From positions 1 through 32,844 of the forward strand of contig JRUP01000039.1 of NCBI GenBank assembly GCA_000773965.1: a stretch of DNA of 32,844 nt, read 5' to 3'. Position 1 is the first letter of the stretch. Every line of letters starts with the position of its first letter. Source of the DNA: Enterobacter cancerogenus (lineage in GTDB: Bacteria; Pseudomonadota; Gammaproteobacteria; Enterobacterales; Enterobacteriaceae). Of the stretch, positions 15,321 to 23,000 are shown piece by piece. Under the pieces are notes generated by a model. That model made no database searches, was not told the DNA's origin, and saw only the letters and a list, made by a program, of their open reading frames with translations. A program made the position numbers and the translations under genes.

Positions 15321-16148
15321 ATGGTAAAACCGTCTTCGCCCTGGTGGTGGGATCTTTCCACTCGGGAATTTAGTGAGCTCGATATGGCGAACATTGTGGC
15401 CGTCTTACCGATTGGCGCGGTAGAGCAGCATGGTCCACATCTGCCGGTACGCGTGGATGCCGCCATTAATGCGGGCATAATTCAACGCGCCGTTGAACTC
15501 ATGCCCGACGACCTGCCAATGTTGGTGTTACCCGCCCTGCCGATTGGCAAATCAGACGAACACCTGGCTTATCCTGGTACGCTTTCACTGCCGTATGAAG
15601 TGCTGGGCAAAGTGTGGTTTGAAGTAGCAAAAAGCGCCTGGCGGGCGGGCATTCGCAAAATCATTTTCTGGAATTCCCACGGCGGCCAACCGCAATTAAT
15701 GGAGATTGTTTGCCGCCAACTGCGCATCGAATTGGGGATGTTTGCGGTTGGGGCCAGCTGGTTCCGGACAATTGATGCATCAGACCTGTATAGCGAAAAA
15801 GAGATGCAGCACGGCATTCACGGTGGAGAATCAGAGACCAGTATGATGCTGCATCTGCATCCGGAGTTGGTGCAGATGGCCTATGCTGATGATTTCGTCT
15901 CAACCTCAGTGGCGTTGGAGGCCAGTGGCGGGATACTCACCCCTGAAGGCGGCATAGGATTCGGCTGGATGGCACAAGACCTTCATCTCTCAGGCACCAC
16001 AGGCAATGCAGCCGCTGCAGATGCGGAACGGGGTCAGATTGCCACCGACCGTGCAGCACAAGCCTTGATCACCTTGGTTCGTGAGGTGCAAGCATTCAAC
16101 CTGGACTTCCTCAAAGGTGAAACTGCCTTCCGATCAACGAAGGTTTAG
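15321..16148 (+). CDS. Creatininase-family amidohydrolase
   Basis: 275-residue cytoplasmic metal-dependent amidohydrolase of the creatininase family, which opens cyclic amides or cleaves formamides. The metal residues are in place: LPIGAVEQHGPHLPVRVD gives Glu35, His37 and Asp46; NSHGGQ gives His120; the HGGESETS stretch gives Glu172. Length fits (250-270). The ATG at 15321 follows GGAGG by five bases; an in-frame ATG 12 bases upstream overlaps that site. Family members act on creatinine, on pterin/flavin precursors and in peptide-cofactor maturation, so the name does not prove creatinine as substrate. It lies on the other side of the LysR gene from the BMP-type operon and probably belongs to that pathway. 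A perfect stem-loop separates it from the convergent LysR gene. Confidence 0.87.
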   Translation: MVKPSSPWWWDLSTREFSELDMANIVAVLPIGAVEQHGPHLPVRVDAAINAGIIQRAVELMPDDLPMLVLPALPIGKSDEHLAYPGTLSLPYEVLGKVWFEVAKSAWRAGIRKIIFWNSHGGQPQLMEIVCRQLRIELGMFAVGASWFRTIDASDLYSEKEMQHGIHGGESETSMMLHLHPELVQMAYADDFVSTSVALEASGGILTPEGGIGFGWMAQDLHLSGTTGNAAAADAERGQIATDRAAQALITLVREVQAFNLDFLKGETAFRSTKV

Positions 16149-16153
16149 GCAGA

Positions 16154-16185
16154 CGTTGAGGGCAACCAGACGGATGCCCTCAACG
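16154..16185. terminator. Bidirectional stem-loop between convergent creatininase and LysR genes
   Basis: CGTTGAGGGCA (16154-16164) and TGCCCTCAACG (16175-16185) form a perfect 11-bp stem with a 10-base loop filling the 37-base gap between the two stop codons. No clear T-run on either side; a shared terminator is the likely role. Confidence 0.55.
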
Positions 16186-17085
16186 CTAACGCAGTGCCGA
16201 CATCATACCTTTTAGTGTCTCCGCAAAAACGCTACCAATAGCGCTTGTTCCGCGATCGTGACCAATCAACATCAGCGTCTGTGTATGCTGCGCAAGCTCA
16301 CGGACCGGGATATAGATCAATCGCCCGCTTCGTTGGTCTGATTCGATATCAATCGGTGTCAGGAAAGTCAGCGTCTGGTCCATCATCGCTGACTGGCGCA
16401 TCACCTCAATGGAATTAGTTTCGATGACTGTTTGCAGATTGATCGATGCTCGCGCGAAAACCTCATTCAAGTACGGCCTGATGACCATAGATTTATCGGC
16501 AATCACCACGGGATAAGGCAGACAGTCACTAAGACGTAGGCTGGCTTTTTCAGCCAGTGGATGACCTGTGCCCACCACGGCCCCCAGTCGCACCGGTACA
16601 CTGGCCAGTTTTCGATGCACAGGCTGCAGTTCAAAATCAAACCCAATCCCCAAATCTGCTTCACCGCTTGCTACTGCATTGGTGATGTTTTCACCCGTGG
16701 TGAGTTGCTGTAGATGCAATTTCACTCGTGGATTAGCACGACGAAACTCCGCTGCCGTAAGGGGAATAAGATTGGCGGCCAGCCCGCTCATCATTGCTAC
16801 TGTGACTTCACCGCGCCGCAGTCCTTTCAATTCCTCAATCTTCATCTGCGCTATTTCAATTTCTTTAAAACTCTGACGCACATGATGAATCAAGGCTTCG
16901 CCCGCTGCGGTTAACACCATCTTACGTGGCAGTCTCTGGAACAAGGGTGTACCTAGCTCTTCTTCCAACGCAATCAGCTGGCGATTGATGGCGGATGCCG
17001 AAATATGTAAACGCTCAGCGGCTTTGCGAATCGAACCACTGCGCGCTATCTGGTCGATATAGATAAACAAACGGTGCTGAAGCAT
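16186..17085 (-). CDS. LysR-family transcriptional regulator of the BMP-transporter/amidohydrolase locus
   Basis: 299-residue LysR protein. N-terminal helix-turn-helix: FIYIDQIARSGSIRKAAERLHISASAINRQLIALEEELGTPLFQR (residues 7-51, read in parts), then a linker helix and effector domain with GEADLGIGFDFE (about 140-151) and VIADKSMVIRP near 195. The HTH residues SASAINRQL are like the GcvA/NAC-distant group seen with purine or xenobiotic catabolism genes, but the subgroup cannot be fixed. A GAGGA site lies five bases before the ATG. It is divergent from the BMP-type operon across 106 bases, the normal arrangement for a LysR activator, and convergent with the creatininase gene. It most likely senses a pathway substrate or intermediate. 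Confidence 0.93.
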   Translation of the reverse strand: MLQHRLFIYIDQIARSGSIRKAAERLHISASAINRQLIALEEELGTPLFQRLPRKMVLTAAGEALIHHVRQSFKEIEIAQMKIEELKGLRRGEVTVAMMSGLAANLIPLTAAEFRRANPRVKLHLQQLTTGENITNAVASGEADLGIGFDFELQPVHRKLASVPVRLGAVVGTGHPLAEKASLRLSDCLPYPVVIADKSMVIRPYLNEVFARASINLQTVIETNSIEVMRQSAMMDQTLTFLTPIDIESDQRSGRLIYIPVRELAQHTQTLMLIGHDRGTSAIGSVFAETLKGMMSALR

Positions 17086-17109
17086 GCTTTCCTCTGCGTT
17101 GCCTTTAAG

Positions 17110-17135
17110 GCATCAGTAAGTGCGAAAAATGATGC
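17110..17135. promoter_or_regulatory. Candidate LysR operator in the divergent promoter
   Basis: Inverted repeat GCATCA-N14-TGATGC in the 106-base spacer between the LysR gene and the binding-protein gene; adjacent bases extend the match to 8 of 9 per arm. Position fits a LysR recognition site, though the classical T-N11-A spacing is not obvious. Confidence 0.4.
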
Positions 17136-17191
17136 TTTTAAGATAATGCTCTTCCGGTGATTAATACATCAAAACCACACCAGGAGAACAC

Positions 17192-18202
17192 ATGATGGCA
17201 GACGTATCCCGCAGAAAATTTGCGAAATTAGTGGCTGGCGCGCTGTTGTTACCGGCTCTGGCTCCCATGCTGTCGCGCAGCGCAATGGCAGCGAATAACA
17301 CCATAAAAATTGCCCTGCTGCTGCCAGGCTCTGTTGCCGATGGTGGCTGGAGTTCACTGGCATTTGCTGGATTACAGAGCCTGAAAAAGGCCGGTTTTAG
17401 CGTCGCCTACAGTGAAAGCGTACCGCAAGCTCAAATGGAACAAGTGATCCGAGGTTACGCTGACGATGGTTACACCCTGATCATTGGTCACAGCTTCGAA
17501 TACGGTTCCGCATTTGCTGAAATTGCGCCGGAATATCCAGAAACCTACTTCTTCGCCTCAACGTTCAAACCTGGTGAGAAATCGCCTGGTAACGTTGAGT
17601 ACGTTAACCTCGCGTATTTGCAAGGCGCCTATGCTGCAGGGGCACTGGCGGCACTGATCTCCGATAAAGGCAAAGCCGTGGGCTTTGTTGGCGGAGGCGA
17701 TAACCCCACTCAGCAAGCCATGATGCGGGCCTTCATTCAGGCTGCAGAAAAGACCCGCCCCGGCATCAAAGGTATGGGTGTGGTCACTGGCGACTATGAC
17801 AACGCCGCTAAAGGACGTGAAGCGGCCACCACCATGATTGGCAATGGAGCAGATGTCATTTGGCATGCCGCTGATGTGACCGGCTTAGGCGCAATGCAAG
17901 GCGCTGCCGCGGGTAAAGTGAAGGCCATCGGTTGTTATGTCGATCAGCGTGATGTCGCACCAGATTATGTCGCGTGCAGCTTCCGTCAGAACCTCGACTG
18001 GATGGTTGAACAAGTCGGAGAGTCAGTTGCCAATAAAACCTTCAAAGGGGGTGATGAATGGCATCCAACGGTGGGTAAAGCCTGGTCGGTGGTCAGCGGC
18101 AATGAACACTACAACAGCAAACTCGTCAGCGCGGATGCATGGGCTAAATTCCAGACCATTTGGCAGCAGCTCGACAGTGGCGCGTTGAAACCAACTGTTT
18201 AA
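17192..18202 (+). CDS. BMP-family substrate-binding protein with Tat signal
   Basis: 336-residue binding protein of the basic membrane protein (Med/BmpA/PnrA) family, which binds nucleosides and related heterocycles. The N-terminus is a twin-arginine signal: SRRKFAKLV at residues 6-14, a hydrophobic stretch and AMA before ANNTIK (cleavage about residue 33). There is no lipobox, unlike most BMP proteins. The mature part has IALLLPGSVADGGWSSLAF (about 40-58), GHSFEYGSAFAEIAPEYPE, NVEYVNLAYLQGAYAAGALA, GFVGGGDNP and DVIWHAADVTGLGAM, all family positions. AGGAG site six bases before the first ATG; a second ATG follows directly. First gene of a seven-gene operon and divergent from the LysR gene. 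Confidence 0.92.
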   Translation: MMADVSRRKFAKLVAGALLLPALAPMLSRSAMAANNTIKIALLLPGSVADGGWSSLAFAGLQSLKKAGFSVAYSESVPQAQMEQVIRGYADDGYTLIIGHSFEYGSAFAEIAPEYPETYFFASTFKPGEKSPGNVEYVNLAYLQGAYAAGALAALISDKGKAVGFVGGGDNPTQQAMMRAFIQAAEKTRPGIKGMGVVTGDYDNAAKGREAATTMIGNGADVIWHAADVTGLGAMQGAAAGKVKAIGCYVDQRDVAPDYVACSFRQNLDWMVEQVGESVANKTFKGGDEWHPTVGKAWSVVSGNEHYNSKLVSADAWAKFQTIWQQLDSGALKPTV

Positions 18203-18218
18203 CCGGCGGGAACTTGTT

Positions 18219-19769
18219 ATGACAGCAACAGCACCTGTTCGCGTGGCACTCAATCACATCACCAAACGCTTTGCTCGCGTCGTGGCCAACGATGGCGTTT
18301 CACTCAGCATAAAAGCCGGTGAAATCCACGCCTTGCTGGGAGAAAACGGCGCAGGTAAAAGCACCTTGATGCAGATTCTGTATGGCCTGTATCAGGCAGA
18401 TGAGGGCGAGATTGTCGTGGATGGATTACCCCGGCGTTTTCGCGATCCGAGTGATGCCATCCACTGCGGCATCGGGATGGTTCACCAGGAATTCATGCTG
18501 GTACAGCCAATGACCGTGGTCGAGAACGTGGTGCTGGGGCTGAAAGAGAACCGCAGTGGCGTGCTTAATCTGCAGGCAGCTGCGCAACGGTTACAGGCGC
18601 TCTCTGACAAGCACGGTCTGGCGATTGATCCCTGGGCGAACGTGCAACATTTGCCCATTGGCGTGCAACAGCGCGTTGAGATCCTCAAATTATTGTACCG
18701 CGACGCCCAGGTACTGATTCTTGATGAACCCACTGCAGTGCTTACGCCACAAGAAAAAGAAGGCCTGTTTGCCACGTTAAAATCACTGTGCGCTGAAGGG
18801 CGTTCCGTCGTGATCGTGACGCATAAATTGTATGAAATCATGGCCATCGCCCATCATGTTTCGGTGATGCGCGGCGGCAGGATGATCGATTCGGTCGATA
18901 TCAATGACACTTCAGAGCGCGATTTGGCCCGCCGCATGGTGGGCCGTGATGTGGTACTTCGCGTGGAGAAATCCCCCTGTCAGCCGGGTAAAACGGTATT
19001 GCAAGTCGACAATATTGCGGTCCGGGATGCCAGCGGTCAGCAAAAAATCTGGCGCGTTTCTTTGCAGGTTGCAGCCGGTGAAATTCTGGGGATTGCTGGG
19101 GTCGAAGGTAACGGCCAGTCCGAGCTTGCTGAAGCATTACTCAATCTGCGCAAGCTGGAGGCCGGGCGCATTTTGTTAAATGGGGCCGATATCAGCGAGG
19201 ATTCCCCGGCAGTCCGTCGTCATAAAGGGATGGGATTTATCCCCGCCGATCGTCGTGGCGTCGGTTCAGTCACAGCGTTATCAATCACTGACAACGCCTT
19301 ATTAGGCCGCCAACACCGTTTCACTCGGGCAGGTGGTTGGTTGCTGGACCGACAGCGCATCAGCCAGCATGCCCGCGATATTATTGCACGTTTCGCCGTA
19401 CGCACACCCGATGCGGATTTCGAAGCGGGAAAACTCTCTGGCGGCAATTTGCAGAAGCTCATACTCGGTCGTGAAGTGGCGAGCGATCCCTGCTTACTGG
19501 TGGTTGAACAACCCACACGCGGCCTGGATGTTGGCGCGATTGAGAGCGTGTGGCAAGGGTTAATTGCGGCGCGCGATCGCGGCTGCGCCATTCTGATGAT
19601 TTCCGCAGAGCTGGAAGAGATTCTTAACCTGTCCGATCGCATCGCCGTGATGTACAGCGGACAAATCGCAGGCGAACTGCCTGCTCATGAAGCAACAGCA
19701 GAAAAACTGGGTGAGCTTATGGCGGGCGCTCATCTGCAAAAAGGAGGCGAACGTGAAGAAGCTGCTTGA
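18219..19769 (+). CDS. Double-domain ABC transporter ATPase (YufO/MglA type)
   Basis: 516-residue cytoplasmic ATPase with two tandem ABC domains, as in nucleoside and sugar importers. Domain 1: Walker A GENGAGKST (about 41-49), Q-loop VHQEFMLV, signature PIGVQQRVEI, Walker B LILDEPTAVLT (about 167-177). Domain 2: degenerate Walker A GVEGNGQSE (about 293), signature LSGGNLQKLI, Walker B LLVVEQPTRGLDVG (about 428). The family usually has a weaker second site, as here. The gene begins 16 bases after the binding protein and its 3' end overlaps the first permease by 17 bases. Confidence 0.94.
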   Translation: MTATAPVRVALNHITKRFARVVANDGVSLSIKAGEIHALLGENGAGKSTLMQILYGLYQADEGEIVVDGLPRRFRDPSDAIHCGIGMVHQEFMLVQPMTVVENVVLGLKENRSGVLNLQAAAQRLQALSDKHGLAIDPWANVQHLPIGVQQRVEILKLLYRDAQVLILDEPTAVLTPQEKEGLFATLKSLCAEGRSVVIVTHKLYEIMAIAHHVSVMRGGRMIDSVDINDTSERDLARRMVGRDVVLRVEKSPCQPGKTVLQVDNIAVRDASGQQKIWRVSLQVAAGEILGIAGVEGNGQSELAEALLNLRKLEAGRILLNGADISEDSPAVRRHKGMGFIPADRRGVGSVTALSITDNALLGRQHRFTRAGGWLLDRQRISQHARDIIARFAVRTPDADFEAGKLSGGNLQKLILGREVASDPCLLVVEQPTRGLDVGAIESVWQGLIAARDRGCAILMISAELEEILNLSDRIAVMYSGQIAGELPAHEATAEKLGELMAGAHLQKGGEREEAA

Positions 19770-20868
19770 GAGGCGCCTCGCCCCTGCAGAATCCACTGGC
19801 GCGCTGATGCTGACCAGCATCTGCGGCATTATCGCCGCTTTCGCTATCGCGGGATTGTTGTTTATCCCCTTCGGCGGTAATCCGCTATCAGCTTATGGTT
19901 TCCTGTTCAATGAAGCATTCGGCTCTCTGCGCAGTCTTGGTCTGAGCATAGTCCAGGCCACGCCACTCATGCTCATCGCGCTGGCGACCATTGTGGTGTG
20001 GCGAGCTGGACTGGGTTATATCGGCTTTGAGGGTTGCTTTTTACTGGGCGCTGCAGCAGCCAGTTGGATCGCGCTTTCAGGTACACCACAGGGTTTTCCG
20101 TGGGCCATTCCCCCTCTGTTGTATTGGCCGATGGTTTTACTGGCCGCGTTTCTAGCGGGTGCCATTTGGGCCGGATGGGTCGGTGCGCTTCGCGTCAAAT
20201 TCGGCGGCAACGACGTCCTGATTTCATTAATGGCAAATTACGTTGCGTTATTCATCGTGCAATTCCTTGTTTCCGGACCGATGCGTGCCCCGGGCGACCT
20301 TCCACAAACGCCACGTTTGCCCGCCGATAGCTGGTTACCGTTTGTCATGAGTGGCATGCGTGCGCATTGGGGAATCGCCATCGCTCTGGTCGCTAGCCTG
20401 TTTGTTTTCTGGCTGTTGCGTGCCACGCCTGCGGGCTTTGAAATAAAAATCACAGGCCTAAATCCACGTGCTGCACGCTATAGCGGAGTTGATGTTAACC
20501 GTCGTCAGATGGGGGCCGTATTGCTCGGCGGAGGATTAGCTGCGCTTGCCGGGTTGTGTGCGGTCCTTGGCGTTCAACATCGCTTAATGGATGGCATCTC
20601 CGGAGGGGTGGGTTTTATCGGCGTGGTCGTCGCTTTGCTGGCGCGTCTGAATCCGTTACTGGTGATCCCTACTGCGATTTTATACGGCGGGCTCGAAGTG
20701 GGCGGCAGCGCCATGCAGCGCCAAACCGGTTTACCGACATCAGTGGTGCTAATCCTGCAAAGTCTGGTGGTGTTATTAATCCTTGCCGGCGATCTGCTGC
20801 GCTACTACCGCATTAGCTTACCGGGTTTACGCAGATCCAACCGCCCATTTGTGGAGGAGCAATCATGA
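19753..20868 (+). CDS. BMP-type ABC transporter permease 1 (YufP-like)
   Basis: 372-residue inner-membrane permease of the RbsC/YufP superfamily with eight or more hydrophobic segments. The family glycine-rich loops are present: GYIGFEGCFLLGAAAASWI (about 96-114), FGGNDVLISLMANYVALFIVQF (about 151-172) and GVDVNRRQMGAVLLGGGLAALAGLC near 250. The start is the GTG at 19753, five bases after AAGGAGG; an in-frame ATG at 19687 lies deep inside the ATPase gene and has no site. It ends in a four-base ATGA overlap with permease 2, so the two are coupled. Confidence 0.92.
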   Translation: MKKLLERRLAPAESTGALMLTSICGIIAAFAIAGLLFIPFGGNPLSAYGFLFNEAFGSLRSLGLSIVQATPLMLIALATIVVWRAGLGYIGFEGCFLLGAAAASWIALSGTPQGFPWAIPPLLYWPMVLLAAFLAGAIWAGWVGALRVKFGGNDVLISLMANYVALFIVQFLVSGPMRAPGDLPQTPRLPADSWLPFVMSGMRAHWGIAIALVASLFVFWLLRATPAGFEIKITGLNPRAARYSGVDVNRRQMGAVLLGGGLAALAGLCAVLGVQHRLMDGISGGVGFIGVVVALLARLNPLLVIPTAILYGGLEVGGSAMQRQTGLPTSVVLILQSLVVLLILAGDLLRYYRISLPGLRRSNRPFVEEQS

Positions 20869-21803
20869 ATTTGCTGGCTAATCTCGATACCGCGTTCTTT
20901 ATCAGTTGGCTCGCCGCCGCGGTACGACTTGCCGGACCGGTGTTACTTGCTGCGCTAGGTGAAATCTACTCCGAACGTTCCGGCGTGCTCAATATTGGCA
21001 TTGAAGGCACCATCTTACTTGGCGCACTGGCCAGTTACATGATGGCGGTTGAAAGTGGTTCTACGGCACTGGGTTTTATCGCGGGTGGCGTTGGTGGCTT
21101 GATCGTTGGCTGCGTGCTGGCCGCGCTCTATCTGCGCGCACATGCTAGCCAGGTCGTGGTTGGCATTGTGTTTAATATTCTCGCTGCCGGGCTTGCATCG
21201 TGGATCTATGCCTTGGTGATGGGCAATGGCTCGTCGCCAACCATTCCTATGCTGGAGCCCTGGCATATTCCGGTGCTCTCATCCATTCCCGTCGTTGGAC
21301 CGATTCTGTTCCAGCAGCCGCTGCCCCTTTACCTCACGCTGATTCTGGCCGTATTGGCACATTATTGCCTGTTTCATACGCGCTTTGGTCTTTCGCTGCG
21401 CGCCGTTGGAGAAAACCCGCGAGCTGCCCATGCTGCCGGCCTGAACGTACTGAAAATCCGAACCTGGGGCGTAATGTTTTCCTGTGTTGGAGCGGGTTTA
21501 GCAGGTGGCTATCTGGTCACCGCGCAAATTGGCCTGTTTCGCGACAATATCGTCAGTGGTCAAGGGTTTATCGCGCTTGCTATCGTGATTTTTGGCCGCT
21601 GGAGCCCACTAAAAGCCCTGCTCGCCGCCTTTATCTTTGGTGCGGCTGATGCGCTGCAACTCTCATTACAGCTGTTTGAAAACACGCTGCCACCGCAGGT
21701 GCTGCTCGCTCTACCTTATCTGCTCACGATTCTGGCGATGTCAGGTGTCGTGGGACGCACATTACAACCCGGCGCACTGACGCAGCCTTATCGAAAGGAA
21801 TAA
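20865..21803 (+). CDS. BMP-type ABC transporter permease 2 (YufQ-like)
   Basis: 312-residue inner-membrane permease, partner of permease 1. Typical text: LAALGEIYSERSGVLNIGIEGTILLGALASYM (about 28-60, read in parts), ASQVVVGIVFNILAAGLASWIY (about 91-112), GLSLRAVGENPRAAHAAGLNVLKIR (about 173-197), which is the ATPase-contact region, and GQGFIALAIVIFGRWSP near 230. GGAGGAG site before the ATG; the stop TAA overlaps the start of the cupin gene. With the ATPase and binding protein it makes a complete importer, most likely for a nucleoside-like or heterocyclic compound. Confidence 0.93.
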   Translation: MNLLANLDTAFFISWLAAAVRLAGPVLLAALGEIYSERSGVLNIGIEGTILLGALASYMMAVESGSTALGFIAGGVGGLIVGCVLAALYLRAHASQVVVGIVFNILAAGLASWIYALVMGNGSSPTIPMLEPWHIPVLSSIPVVGPILFQQPLPLYLTLILAVLAHYCLFHTRFGLSLRAVGENPRAAHAAGLNVLKIRTWGVMFSCVGAGLAGGYLVTAQIGLFRDNIVSGQGFIALAIVIFGRWSPLKALLAAFIFGAADALQLSLQLFENTLPPQVLLALPYLLTILAMSGVVGRTLQPGALTQPYRKE

Positions 21804-22228
21804 TGATGAAAACGTTTCGTTTCAATAATCTGAAAGATGTTCAGGCTTTCCGTATTAGCCCGGACAGCACCAACTACTTCGCCATCCTGTGCGATAAAAC
21901 CCTCGATGGCATTGAGAATATCTTTGTTGTAGAGATCTTTAACGTCGGCGGCGCGACGCCCCCCAACGAACATGCCACCGCCCATGAGTTTTTCTATGTA
22001 CTTCATGGCGAAGGCGTGGCGCGCTGTAATGATGACGAGTTGGTGATCAGGAAAGGTGATTCACTGCTGTTACATCCAGGTAACGATCATGCCATACGTA
22101 ACACGGGAACTGAAAAGCTGTATACGCTGACGGTCATGACGCCAAACGAGGGCTTTTCAGAGCTGATTCGCAGTGGTGACCCTGTCACATTAGACAGTGA
22201 AGATTTGCGTATTCTGACGGGAGCCTGA
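21803..22228 (+). CDS. Small cupin-domain protein
   Basis: 141-residue single cupin. Motif 1 is readable as GATPPNEHATAHEFFYVLHGEG (about 50-71, with two His and a Glu) and motif 2 as GDSLLLHPGNDHAIRN (about 86-101), so a metal site with three His and one Glu is likely. The role could be an enzyme (dioxygenase, lyase, isomerase) or a binding protein; the sequence does not decide. TAATG overlap with permease 2; the AAGGA site is spaced better for the second ATG (21806), so the protein may start one residue later. One base separates it from the isochorismatase-fold hydrolase. Confidence 0.85.
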   Translation: MMKTFRFNNLKDVQAFRISPDSTNYFAILCDKTLDGIENIFVVEIFNVGGATPPNEHATAHEFFYVLHGEGVARCNDDELVIRKGDSLLLHPGNDHAIRNTGTEKLYTLTVMTPNEGFSELIRSGDPVTLDSEDLRILTGA

Positions 22229-22229
22229 A

Positions 22230-23000
22230 ATGGGGTTAAACGTATTGGGCAGCAGCCGATTTAACCAATGGCTTGTCTCAAAAGAACTCATTGATACACG
22301 TCGACCAACGCAAGCTTCACGCCCGGTCGAGCTTAGCACTGGCGAACGGTCTGTAATTTTTGATTTGCAGCACACCGCTATCATTGTGATTGATATGCAG
22401 AATGATTTTTGTCATCCCAATGGCTGGCTTGGCCACATCGGGGTTGATGTCACGCCTGCACGCGCGCCCATTGCCCCGCTACAACATTTGCTGCCGGTAC
22501 TGCGTCAAGCTGAGGTGCCGGTGATCTGGCTTAACTGGGGTAATCGACCCGATAAGCTCAATCTCAGCCCTGCGCTATTGCATGTTTATAACCCCTATGG
22601 CGATGGCGTTGGCTTAGGTGATCCTCTCCCCCTTTCCGGTGCGCCTGTGCTGGAAGCCGGCAGTTGGGCGGCTGAAATTGTTGAAGAGTTAACGCCGGAC
22701 TCACGCGATATCCGCATCAACAAATATCGTATGTCCGGCTTTCATGACAGCGAACTCGACAGCATTCTGCGTAACCTTGGTGTGACAACACTGCTGTTTG
22801 CTGGCGTGAACCTCGATCAATGTGTGCTGTGCACCCTTCAAGACGCTAACTTTCGAGGTTATGACTGCCTGCTTCTTGAGGATTGCAGCGCAACCACTTC
22901 ACCCTCTTATTGCCGCGACGCCACGCTGTACAACGTGCAACAGTGCTTCGGTTTTGTCGTTCAGGCATCGCAATTACAACAGCAGTTGGAGTGTGACTGA
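22230..23000 (+). CDS. Isochorismatase-fold cysteine hydrolase (amidohydrolase type)
   Basis: 256-residue cysteine hydrolase. The triad of this fold is complete: Asp55 in IVIDMQNDF, Lys165 in INKYRMSGF and Cys198 in NLDQCVLCTLQDANFRGYD. The motif around the Cys (Q-C-V-x-C-T-x-x-D-A) and GYDCLLLEDCSAT are those of the amide- and ureide-cleaving members (N-carbamoylsarcosine amidase, RutB, biuret hydrolase, nicotinamidase relatives) rather than true isochorismatase. An N-terminal extension of about 45 residues precedes the core. The likely reaction is hydrolysis of a linear amide or carbamoyl compound, late in the pathway. GGGAG site; stop overlaps the start of the amidohydrolase gene (TGATG). 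Confidence 0.88.
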   Translation: MGLNVLGSSRFNQWLVSKELIDTRRPTQASRPVELSTGERSVIFDLQHTAIIVIDMQNDFCHPNGWLGHIGVDVTPARAPIAPLQHLLPVLRQAEVPVIWLNWGNRPDKLNLSPALLHVYNPYGDGVGLGDPLPLSGAPVLEAGSWAAEIVEELTPDSRDIRINKYRMSGFHDSELDSILRNLGVTTLLFAGVNLDQCVLCTLQDANFRGYDCLLLEDCSATTSPSYCRDATLYNVQQCFGFVVQASQLQQQLECD

